A stretch of 64,000 nt of DNA from Toxorhynchites rutilus septentrionalis (lineage: Eukaryota > Arthropoda > Insecta > Diptera > Culicidae): NCBI RefSeq assembly GCF_029784135.1, contig NC_073746.1:287815348-287879347 (forward strand). The letters are read 5' to 3'. Below, piece by piece: positions 1 through 12,400 of this stretch (position 1 is its first letter; each line of letters opens with the position of its first letter). Below the pieces are notes generated by a model that was not told where the DNA came from, searched no databases, and was given only the letters and a program-made list of their open reading frames with translations. Made by a program: the position numbers and the translations under genes.

Positions 1-1229
1 GCAGATAAGACGGCGGTCCTCGTGTAGCGCACCTCGAGTCACTCACGGGAAGGTGGCGCTGAGATTACCCCCGAGCATGGCAGATCGCTCATTCGGCTCC
101 CATTGGACATAATAACATTTTGTTCTCACTGTGACAGAAATCTTTGATCTGGATTTCATATCCACCCGAATGGCGACGGAGTGGCAGTGTTGCTCGACAA
201 GAAGTATAATATAGCCAAGATGCTTTTTTTCTCCCCGATTCCCCTCAAAAACATCAGAAATCAATGCAAACCGTCGTATCGAAGGAATTGTCCTACGCTA
301 GCAACACTGCAGTCACTCGAAACCGACGGCGCACAGGTCGCGATCAATGCGCTTCGCGATCGCGAGTCAGTTTGCCGGAGCGAGCGGATCGAGTCGAACG
401 CGGTTCTGAACAGCAGTAACACAACCTGTAGAATCGACTACCTCCATTTCTTAGAACAGCTATCTAATGTATCAAGTGCTCTAACCATAGCATTGTTTCT
501 TGATTTCTCCGCCAGTAGTACCGGCCGCAGATTGATAGATCGCGAAACTTTACATTTTAGCACTTTCGATGGTGTGTAGTTGATTCCGGAAACCAAACAC
601 TAAGAAACAACGCCAACAATGAAAATGGTGGGATCTATCGATAATGGTTGAAGTCCTGCACGTTAAGGACCCACATAAACTGTGCGCACGGCGGCAAGGA
701 GAAGAATTGTTTCAACAGTGGTGATCGCCGTGATTGATATTACACTCCTCCGGGTTAATATAAAGCTTTAATCCTGTTTCAAGCGTTTTTTTTTCTTTAT
801 TGAATGGTGTAAGAGGAAGTGGAGCTAGGCAAGAGAATTATATCACGCCAAAATAGAGCAGCGAAGAACAAACGATACAGTTTTGTGAGTCAGCAGTTTG
901 GAAATGCGTGTTTGCCGAGATCGAAGAGGCAAACAAGTGATGTTGTGTGGCATTAAGAAAGCCAAATAGATGTGGAAACCATTTCACACAAATAAATGAA
1001 TGGATGATTGGATGAACGGTGGTAAGCGAAATAGGAAGATCATTTTTTTGTCCATCAAGAGTGCTAATTTAGTGGCTAAAGATTATATATACACATATAT
1101 TGTATACTTTCGCTTTGGAGAAAAATTAGCAAAATTTGTGCTGTTTGTGAAGCTGTGCACTGTGTGTGTGTGTGTGTGCTGTGGAAGTTGTTCATTTTTG
1201 GAAATCAACTCGATTGGAAGCAGTAAACC
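1..1229 (+). promoter_or_regulatory. Upstream / 5' leader region of the ADAMTS gene
   Basis: No protein-coding exon is supported here. The stretch at about 270-430 is richer in G+C and CpG than its surroundings and contains an arthropod-type initiator-like TCAGTT at 367-372, so the promoter may lie there. I could not find a downstream promoter element at the canonical spacing (an RGWYV match sits about four bases too close), so this is weak. The rest would be a leader of about 860 nt, possibly with an unseen intron. A short (TG)n run lies near 1159-1178. The 132-codon open frame at 181-579 resembles nothing I know. Confidence 0.3.
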
Positions 1230-1326
1230 ATGAGCGGTGGCGAGATGCTGTTATGGTTGAGCCTAATCACCTGGACTGTCATCTATGGCCAAACCGCTGC
1301 AGCGCGGGCGGAAACAAAATATCAAG
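1230..1326 (+). CDS. ADAMTS exon 1: start codon and signal peptide
   Basis: The ATG at 1230 has a good insect start context (aaacc before it). It opens a 32-residue segment with a hydrophobic core ([15 protein letters not shown]) and a small-residue stretch (TAAARA) that looks like a signal-peptidase region. The frame leaves the exon at AAG|gtttgt with one base over. That base plus the first two bases of exon 2 make a Gly codon, which joins the two in frame across a 12.3-kb intron. The phase match and the prodomain that follows are the reasons for choosing this start. The exon is short and isolated, so support from a transcript would be useful. Confidence 0.8.
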
Positions 1327-3348
1327 GTTTGTTAATGGAAAACATTAGGACACAATCAGCTCACATTGAGATAAACATTTTATCAGCCAACTTGTACCGC
1401 AAACCGTTTTGATTTTCGCCCAATAAGGAGCACAACTAAGCGTGGGATAAAATATGACATATTTATGCTCGGAACCATATATAATGAAATTGACATTTGA
1501 GGATAGGATGAGTGGTTGGAAAAGATCCTGTGATGAAATAATGAGGTACAGATTAATGTGCTCATATAGACCGAAACGAGTGTATTTCTATCCAATTTAC
1601 AATTCCGCATTTGTAGGATGTGTAAATATATTTCGGGAGCTTGCAGTCGAACCGAAAAGCACACGCTAACAATATTCCTGAACTCCACATCCGCAAATAT
1701 CATCGAGGATTCTGACGGGCAGAAATACCTCTACCTCTCTCGAGATTTGTGACTGTGTTGAGAACTGCTGATCAATATTCTATCAAGATTTCCACTATCC
1801 TTAAATATTGCTATTAAATTCTATTATGATTTTCAGACGATTTCGTGCGATATATTGATACTATTAAAATCAGTCGAGGTATATGGTTCGGCTGTTGTTA
1901 TTTAGTATATTTTTTACGACGAAGCAATTTAAAAATTGTCCAGAAAACGATTGTGTAACATTTAGTCGAATTTTATTCACCCGAACCACATTTACCCGAG
2001 TCCACCTTTACCCTATTACGCTAATGAAACAAATACCCGATAACAACTGCGACCCGAATGTAACATTTACCCGAATGTACTATTTACTATCCATTTTTTT
2101 ATAAGAAGGTATTTCTATATATGATTCTTATAAGCGTTATTGCAATGATGTCATTTGTATTGTTCACTGTCATTGTTTTTTTATACGTTCATTATACTGC
2201 CCATGATTGCTATAGGAGACGTAATCGACAACACCATTAGTGTTGGGAAAACGCATTTTTGTTGTTTTTTCGCCTACAAGCATAACCATACAAATTTCCG
2301 ATGAAATGATCTGTCCAGTTGAAGGATATTATCGACAAAAAGAGGGCCTAGGTTATTTTGCGGATTAAAACATATTTTTTTCCATTTGGAAAACGCTTGC
2401 GTCTATTTATGCGGACAATCAATCGTTTCAATGAACATTTGTCCGCATAGCTAGACGTAATCACCAGGTTGCTCTGTTTGTAGCGTTAGTATTTACAATT
2501 CCGATAATAGGCAAAACGTCTTTGTCGGTATTTTCAGTTGTTATCGAATAAAATCAAAAATGTTTGGAAGAAACTTAGTGAAATTGCTGGAAAAGGTGCT
2601 CTTGATTTGTTGCGAGTCTATGATAGTACTTTTTTTCCTGAAGAATACTCTGGGATATGATAGGAACAGTTTCGTGTTTTTTCAATTAATTGAATTTGTA
2701 AAGGCAATCCGCAATGTTGACAATTTAAGCAACATGATTTACCGATATTACGATCAATCGCATAAAGATGGTGGAGTGTCTTACTTCAACGGTATGAGTA
2801 AATACTGAGTATGTGGAATAATTCAATGTTGAATCCGAGGAGTTATAATGCTAAGAACCAATATTATTTTAATTTTACTACTGATCTGATTGTTTCATTA
2901 TCTACTTGAAGATTCAAATGCAGAAATTTAGGTAATTATAACATTACGAAACACAATTGCTTCTCTTTGTTCATCGTGTACAGAAAATAGTAATAATATG
3001 AGCAGCGTTTCAATGGTTTCTTATATTCATCTATTAGGAAACACTAAGTAATAAGACACTATCGTGACAGACATGTTTGGACTCTACAAATAATGCTTAT
3101 AGCATATAATACTGACAATTGTTGATTTTTTAACGGTGTATGAAAGCTGTATGGAACTACGTCTGTTATGCGGACAAACAGTGATTTTTCGGAAACGTTT
3201 TTTTCAAAATTACTCAAATGTTTTCGAACAAAAAAATGTTTGTTTGCATGTTGAGCAAACGTATTACATTGTGTAGAACGCGAAACAGCGATAAAGTCGA
3301 TTTTGTTTCATTTTGTCGTTTACGTCTCCTATACAAACATGGGCAGTA

Positions 3349-3446
<98 letters not shown>

Positions 3447-6400
3447 TTCAGAATTATGTATTTTTCACCCTTGCTGAAGTTCGTGGTAATTCGAAAATCC
3501 CACAACAGAAACTGTTAATTATCATTACTGGAGTGATACATTTTTTCACACTGCATTATCTGACCAATAAACAATAAATTCTATTGCAATATCATGACCT
3601 TCAAACTGACTTTGTACGCTAGAGAATAAACAGAATGAACAGGATAGAAAGAATAAACAGAATAAACAGAACAAGCAGAATAAACAGAATAAACAGAATA
3701 AACAGAACAAGCAGAATAAACAGAATAAACAGAATAAAATCAATCCAGAAAACAACTGCAACAGAAACAGCCACGCTGAAAAAGTAGAAGGTAACGAGAA
3801 ATATTCTGACGCGAAAAAACATCATGGGTATAAGACGGTCTGTGCGCGAGTATACGAGTTATGATTTTGCGCGCCTAATGCCCAAACAAAAATACCTATA
3901 ATTATTGAAATTTCTTCAGATCGTGGTGCAATAGTTTTCAATTACAATGAACGATATATATCAAAACAAAAATTAATCTGGCAAACGTAATGCACCAGAC
4001 AAACGTATGCCGTCCGACGCTCGCTAAAGCTCGGTCAATATTGCTGGTATTCTATGTTTCAAACTTACCGGGCAATCCGTGAAACATAGGTTTGCTTACA
4101 AGAGACCGCCGCTTCTGACGGCGGAGAAGTTCTAGAAGTAACGATTCTATCTTGCCGCTGCGAGATAGAATAGTTGTGAACTGATCATATATCGCTTTTT
4201 TTTATTCCAATGCACGTATTGCACTTTTTCGCATTTGACATAAACACTCGGCCACATGCGATTAAATTTTTGTTCCATAAGCACCCACCGTTATTATACA
4301 TTCCTTAATCACTTCAGTATATCTTTGGCAACCTATAAAAACAACGAAAATGGCAATATTTGCAAGTATCAAGTGTCATGCTTTATGTTGTTTAGTGTTG
4401 CCCTAACGGTATCGCACCTTGAAACCATATTCCGTGCATCGCCATTCAACCAGTACCAAACGAGCATCCAACAGAGAATGCATACGATAAAACACAAAAG
4501 CATCGATAAAAATGAAACCTCGCGAGAGTGATCATTTAAGGGAAAACGTTTCTCGAATTCTCGATCAAAAGTGTTAACAAAGCCAGTAGATTGTTGAACG
4601 GGGCAGATGTGCACGAGAGCAAATACAAAGTGCAACTAAAAGTGCGCTATTCATACGTACAGGATATGAACAAATTAAAAATATCACGCAACGAAACCAG
4701 CAACACACACAAAATCAAACACTGGCGGCTTGAAGCGACATAATGTACACACACCTATAATCATTATGCATTTTTATAAAAATAAACTCTTTTTTTGGTA
4801 TTATTGGCCTTGAAAAGAGACGATTGATTGGTGAGGTGCAGTTGCAGTTGTATTTCGTAGATATAATCCTTGGTGGAGACAGTTTTTCGACTGGAACGCG
4901 GAACTAAAACACTCATAGCTTTCCAGCAGAAGAATCGTTTCCCTTGTGAGCCGGCGAAGACGGCCCAGCTTGATTATTTCTTACATAATGTGACAAAAAC
5001 ATTATGATTACGCCTGATTTGCCATGGCTCGGAATGATGTGTTGTTTGCAATACCAAATGCACAGCGAGTGAAATATTCACTCACGTCCACAGCTCGAGG
5101 AAAACGAAGATGACTCAGAACGAGCAGAATAAGCAATGTTCGTTGTTTTGGGTAGAGAAGCAGACTGAAAATTTTCCTCAAAGAAGAAATATTTATACGC
5201 TAGCGACAGCGTAAATACTGCGCAAGGATGGAGTTTAAGTCGCAAATGTCCTCTTTTCGTTATCCCTCTTCGTTGTTTCTTTTCTAGAGGCTGCATAAGT
5301 TGCCTGTTATTAACAGCAAGGTAAGCACACGAATGGACAGAACAAATATATGGGAAAATGGGAATGTTTCCATTTTTCATCGATTTAATACATTCTAAAA
5401 CTATGTAATTGTAATATATAGCATATCAAATAAATCTTAGAGAATTTTCGATTCGATTGGTATGCTGATCGTCAAATTCCGTTCGCACCAAAAATAGTTA
5501 TAAACGTTAACTTTATTTCATAAAAACGTTACTTGATTTAGTTTTGGTTTTCTGATATGGGACCCCTTATGAAAGACATAGTCCTACGTCAAAAATTAGT
5601 TTATTTTTTCTGTGAGGCATTTATACCAATCATGTTTTTCCCGCGCCACAATATTTCTAGCCTACTTGTGACATTACGCTTTTTCTGAATGATTGTTTCT
5701 GTTGCAGTTGTTTTCTGGAACGGTTTTTTCCGGTCACAACAGATTGCAACTCAAAAATAAGTAAGGGGTGGCCCTGAACCGAATTTTCTCAACACGGTTT
5801 AGTTTCTTCGCAAATTATTAATTTGCTTTTTAGTTAGAATTTTTATTTCATCGTAAATGTTGGTCACTCTTTTTTTTAACAACATCAAAATTAGCGCTCT
5901 ATCATATCTTAGTTCTAGATGCTAATTTAAACTTAAAAGCACCTCCTGGATCATTGTGCATTGTGTAAAAGATTCTTGATAATCAAATAAGTAGGGATCG
6001 GAGGATTTTTCGCCTTAGAAAATTTCTTCCGTCTTATACCAAGATATGAGTATTCTCGAACTAATTACTTAGAATAGAGACAAGACGTATTACACTGAAT
6101 TCTTTTTTTTTTACGTGACTGATGTGTGCGCGCAAAAAAAATCGCGTAATTTCGAGTAAATCGCGTGAAAAAAATGCGTAATTTCAAGAGAATCGCGTAA
6201 AATGAAATCATGACATAGAAATCGCAAATTTTTGATAGGGAGTCACTATACTCATTGCGGTTGATCTTTCTCTGATAACGTAAAAATCAGGAAAAAATCC
6301 TGACCATTACACAAAAATCAGGCAGCAATGTGTGCTTATCTGGATAACATGAAATGTGCTTAAAAGCCTTGATAGTAAGGATCATTCGCATCATGACTCT

Positions 6401-9400
6401 AACCACTCTCATTGCGTCAAATGATGAGTAGAGCAAGTAGAGCGAACAGAGGAAACAAATAATACCAGCGCAAAAGTTTTCGGTAGTGGATTGATTTTTT
6501 TTCGCCTGTGTTCCTGTGTTCAACACAGAAGCGCACTGATCCGCACTCTGCCAAACTGAGGAGTACACTGAAGAGTAAACTGAAGAGTGCAATCTCATTC
6601 GATAGATAATCCACACGCATGTTTCACCTCAGTTCACTTTTTTCAGCGAACCACAGCGTTAAGTTAATTGAAAGCCACTTCTGTTCTTTTACCTGTCGCA
6701 TCCGCCAGAAGGCACCCGTCAGAGCGCACAGATAAAAGCTCATCAGAGTGTACTCTTCAGCAAATTTATCCGCTATACTCTAAGGAGTTTGTGCGCTCTT
6801 TCCACACTCTAGCGCGACCGAGTGAGTGAAATAAAACTGATCTTCCTTCGCCTTGCGCTCGTACATATCTAGAACTAACAGTTCGGCTAAAAAGTTCATA
6901 AGGTTGACGTCTAGATGGCGCCTCTTGCAAAAATCTACTTGACTATCACAAAGCACCATCTTTCAATGGATACGTGTCAAAATTTGACAGCAATCGGTCA
7001 ATTGATTCTTGAGTTACAGCATTGAGAGTGAAGCAACTTTTGTTATTTTGAAAAAAAAAATGAAACAATCACAAATCAATAAAAGCGATGCCAAAATTGC
7101 ATGAATTGGGCTTCAAATTGCTTTCGCATCCACCGTATTCTCCAGATCTGGCCCCCAGCGACTATTTTCGTTCGTAGACCTGAAGAGAATGCTCGCTGGT
7201 AAGAAATTAAGGACCGATGATGAAGTGATTACCGAAACTGAGACCTATTTTAGAAGAACCGAAAGAGTACTATAAAAATGGTATCGAAAAGTTGCAAGAT
7301 CGCTATAATCGCTGTATCACCCTCGAAGGCAATTATGTTGAATGATAAAATTGAATTTTGCAAAAAAATAGTTTTACTATGTTACTTTATGAACTTTTCA
7401 GCCGAACTGTTATGGTGACGGAGTAGGTAGGTGAATTCAAGTTTCTCTTCGCTACACAGAGAATATGGACATCACCGCTTATAGCCATGAGCATTTTGTC
7501 TGATACTTGATTCGAGGAATGCCGATCCTCAGATCCAAAGGATATCGGTCTAGGAAGCGAATTTCCAGTAGTTTTGAAAGAAAGGTATCACGACGGTGAC
7601 AATTTGGTTGTAAGGTGATCCCATCATTCTATAGTTTTAGCGTCATTTTGGGCTTTCATTACCAAAAAACGATGTTTGACCTTGACCTATAGCTTGAATA
7701 TTTTATTTTGCTGTTTTATAAAGACTTTCAATCCTTTGACTGGTTCGTTACTCGGACCACGGCTTTACTCCCATTCCGGAAGAATGTCGGGAGTGAGAAT
7801 TGAACTTGTGGCTGTCGTGGCATTTAGCGTGAGAGGTATGGATGCCTAGTTCTGAACAAATAAAACAAATAATATTTTTGTTATCAATTATTATTTTTTT
7901 GTTTATTAATCTTTCAAAATACAAAAATAATTAGTTGGAAAAAAAATATTAAAAATCAGAAAAAAAAAGTTATGTTAAAAAACAGTACCTTGGCGTATAC
8001 TATTTCAGCCCTTTTCGTTATGTAAAACAAAAAAATCTATGCATTCATAATAAACAATTTACTGCTCGCTCTCAGCTCTCTAGAGCACTGAGAGCACAAG
8101 GCAGACAATCGGAGATCCCCGTCCGGGATATCTTAGGTAGCCGTGATCCTGATCTTCTGCTTCATCTATACCTGTTCCTCAGAAACGCCGATGTCAACGT
8201 TTAATGATGTTTCCTTCGTTGTGTCCCCGTTTTATATCCCTCCTATCCGATCGATAAACTTTTACTTAGTCGCGGCAATACATACACACACTCTTTACAG
8301 ATACACGGTTGTGCAGTCCACTGATCATGCAACAAGAGCCAAAGGTTGTACCGCTCATGACAACTCTACATGAACTGATGATTGCGCCGGTTAGTGATCA
8401 TTCTATCCTGGATTCCTCGAGTCGAGAAAGACGCACCACGCTAGATATGAGGTACAGACTAGGGGGGCGTTGCTGATTAAGGGTCAGCTGCATCCCAATA
8501 GGAAGTATCCCGTGTCGGGCACACGTACAGAGCATTGGAGACAGCAACATCCGAATTACGAAAACACTTGTAATACTAACCTCGAGCCAACCGCGAGTAA
8601 TCGGTTACATATTACTAACATAGATAATAAGAAAAATTGTCAAAGTATTGAACTCCCGGCCCCGTGAGGCTAACGCCATATGAGCCTTGATAAAAATATA
8701 TATTTTGGACAAAAATAAAATAATAAACAATGTTTTTAGACAACACGGCGACCGTTTGAAAAAATCGTTTTAAAAAACTCTTAGCATGTTTTTTAAAACG
8801 ATTCCATTTTTTGAAAAATAATGAATTTAAAAAAAATCACTTTTTGTTGGTTTATGTGATAGAGAGGTGTATGAAAATTTGAATAGATCGGTTCAGTAGA
8901 ACTAGTTTCGAGTAAAACCGCGTCACTAAAACAGCTATAATTCAGTAAATAATGGGAGTTCCAAGAGTATATTCTTGAATATGAAAAAAATTCTTTTTTT
9001 TTTTAATTTCTGACTGGAAAAATCTTAAATGTGATAACTATGAACACCTTTTCAGCCACTTTTTGTACGTTAAAATGATTATGTTAAGTTTGGCCACGTG
9101 TTGTATGTCTACTTTTATAATTTCAGCGATCGCGTAATAGTGCAACCGACGGTTAGATCGAACTAGATTACCCGTGCTTGACTTGCGGGTGTGAATCTTC
9201 TTCAGTATTCTTGACCATCCTGGAAACATCTGTACCATACCCATGCAATAAACCTTCATTGGTTTTTCAATTTCCATGTAAAATTTCGAAAAAAAAAACT
9301 TTACTCCATTGTTACTCTCATTATTTTACTGGCACAACAAAGAACAACTCTCGCTTCATGACGTGGATTTGTTTACATAAGTAAAACGAGCGGGAAGAAA

Positions 9401-12400
9401 ATAAAAATTCTACACATTAGCATTTTTGTGTTCTCAAATGGCATACAGCTGTAACTTGATTTATTCGACTACTCTGGATTTTTTTTACGCGATATTTTTT
9501 GCGTGATTTTATTTTGCGCGAGAGCGTTTGCGAGTGTGGTTGTGACGAGCACGTGCCGGTGATGGGGCAATTTTTTGTTACGCGAATTGCTCGAAATCAC
9601 GTGATTTTTTTAAAGCGATTTTATTTTTCTGCGCGCACGCATCAGTCACGTAAAAAAAGAATTCAGTGTCTTGAATTCAATGTATATTTAATTCGTCTTA
9701 TAATAATTAATTAACAAAAAAAAATAATTGTTCGCGTATAAGAAGTGTATCGAAAATAAAGTCTTAAACTTTCAAACATCAAAATAAAACTGAAAACGTT
9801 TAGAAAGTGTATACAAAACACACAGTTAGGTGGGCTTAGGTCTTTTCGACGAACATGATGTTGTTTTCCGAAAACCATTGTAGAGTGGATTTGGCATAAT
9901 GTACCAATGCCAAATCCCTCCAGAATAAAGGAGGAATCTCGTGCTTCCTATAAATTTGAGCATTTATAGTCCCTTTTGTGAAAAAAGTAGACGATCGCAT
10001 GCCACACGTGCCAAATGGCTTGCCTAACGGGCACTTTTTGGCCGAATTTTTCCATCGCAAAAGGTCGGATCCGCTAATGGTACACTCTTCCAATCGATTT
10101 GGTATGAAATAGAGGTCCCGGCAGCGTTCTGGAATCTTCTTTGACGTATGTTTCGTCATCCATGAGAATGCACTGGTTGGGATTGTTCAAAATACGCTCA
10201 TACAGCCATTCCATGCCAAATCGATATAGTGGTTCTCAGATTTTCGTGAAAAGTGAAAAGTTTTGTTATTTATCGCAAAACATTAGACCGGTATTTTTTT
10301 ATTTTTTCAGTAGGATGACCATTTTCATTTTAGGGTTGTCCGATACATCAACTTTTTCCTATTTTTCCCAAAAAAATACTTTTTTTAAAAATTCATAACT
10401 TTTGAACTACTAGACTGATTCAGATGATCGACATATCAAATTAAAACCTGATATTTTTTGAAAAAATACTACACCTGCAGAAAAATTTGAATTCTGTTCT
10501 CATTATTATTGATTGTATTCGTTTTTTATAGTTCTCATAGTCTCGGGACCAAGGGCGCGATATTGTTTAATATTTTTTCTGAAAAGCTGAGGATTTTTCA
10601 CATAACATATGTCGAAACATATGTTTTTTTTTGTTTTTGAGTTATGATTTTTCAAATTTTACCGAAGGTCCAAAAATAATTTTTTTTCCAAAAATGACTT
10701 TTTTCAAAAATTTATTACTTTTGAACTACTGGACCGATTCAGGTGATCGATATATCAAATTAAAGCCAATTAGCTAGCCTTTTTAAAAAAAATGACACAT
10801 TCAATTGAATTCTAGTCGCATACATCCAGTCTAGATGCATAGAAAAATTAAACGAAGACTGAAAATATGTTAACTTTGAAAAATCATAACTTAAAAACAA
10901 AAAATAACACATCTCTGATTTTTGGATATGTTATGTAAAAAAACCTCAGCTTTCAAGAAAAAAAAATATAGCATCCTTGGTCCCGAAGCCATTTAACTAT
11001 AAAAAAAATACATTAAATAATTACGAAATCAAAATCCATTTTATTCGCATGTCTAATATTTTTATTAAAAAAATATCTAATTGGCTTTAATTTTATGTAT
11101 CGATCATCTAGATCTAAAAATTATGAATTTTTGTGTTGGAAAAAATTGATTTTTCGAACCATCGGTTAACTTTTAAAAATCATAACTCAAAAAAGAAAAA
11201 AACGCCTCTCTGGTTTCAACATATGTTATGTGAAAAATTGTCAGCTTTCCAGAAAAAATATAAAAAAAATATAGCGCCTTTGGTCCCGAGACTATGAAAA
11301 CAATAAAAAACGAATACAATCAATAATAACGAGAGCAGAGTTCGAATTTTCTGCTGGTATGGTATTCTTTCTAAAAAAAACCAGGTGATTGGCTTTAATT
11401 TGATATGTCGATCATCTGAATCGGTTTAGTAGTTCAAAAGTTATGATTTTTTGAAAAAAACATTTTTGGAAAAAAGAGGAAAAAGTTGATTTTTCGGACT
11501 ACCCTAAAATGGAAATGGGCACCCTAATAAAAAAATTAAAAATACGGGTCTAATGTTTCGCGATAAAGAACAACATAACCACTTTTGACGAAAAACTGAG
11601 AACCACTATATCGGTTTGGCATGGAATGGATATAGCATATAGCTTTCGAGCTCGTGTTCTAGCGCGAACCTACTGCTCTGGTGGTTGTTTGGGCACTGTT
11701 TGCTTTTTATAGGTCTTTAGACCATGTGTTTAATCCGCTGAATCATCCACTGAACATTTTAGTGCTTCCGTGGCCGAGTGTTTAGCGTCCCACATTGTCA
11801 TGCCGGGGGTTCGAGTTCGATTCCCGTTCTGGTCGGGGGATTTTTTCGTCAAAAAAATTTCTACCGACTTGCACTGTGGTCACGCGTATTCTAGAACTTG
11901 TCACTCGATAATACATTCAAGGCGTGTTATTTGGCATAGAAATCTCAACTAAGTAGCACTAATAAAAATGACGCAAGTAATACTTACGTTTAGAAGGCAA
12001 AAGTTCCACTGGGAACGTTAATGCCATCCAACAACAACATCCCAACACTGGCTTTGAACTTCTTGGCCAAATCACGAATAGATGCAGACCAGTTGTTCTG
12101 AATATAATTTACAACTATTCGAGATTGCGTTATTTACTGTGTATTAGAGATAGAAAATTGCGTTACGTAGGGGGGAGGAGGTCCAAAATCCGGATTTTAG
12201 CGTTAAGTAATTTGTGCACGACGCCCAATACAATTAAGAACAATTTGGGCAAATCCAGACGGCTTCCCCAAACAACTGTCTGGAGAATCCGTCCGCGAGA
12301 AGGTTATCATTCTGTTCACGTAAGCTGACAACTGAATCTGGCGTTGATATACTCTCCCTATTACCCAAAACACACCCTCGCAAGTCGTACAACAAAGTCT

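Noticed and set aside
181..579. 132-codon open frame near the window start
   Set aside because: No recognisable domain. It lies in the probable promoter or leader region and its codons show no family resemblance.
2560..2808. 82-codon frame ([14 protein letters not shown]...)
   Set aside because: Intronic, no partner exon, no known motif. Plausible chance frame in AT-rich DNA.
3218..3577. Open frames with long Ile-Tyr repeats
   Set aside because: They translate the AT microsatellite; the same happens at 37886-38242 on the minus strand.
3546..3825. Leu-Phe-Cys repeat proteins on the minus strand
   Set aside because: Artefacts of the AATAAACAGA minisatellite, open in two frames.
4020..4130. 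Two hairpins (CTATGTTTC / GAAACATAG and CCGCCG / CGGCGG) resembling terminators
   Set aside because: Rho-independent terminators do not apply to a eukaryotic intron, and no repeat copy or gene is next to them.
11766..11850. tRNA gene
   Set aside because: A and B boxes are present, but the head continues into a body shared with 53020. It is a SINE. The same applies to 25484-25560 and 29204-29280.
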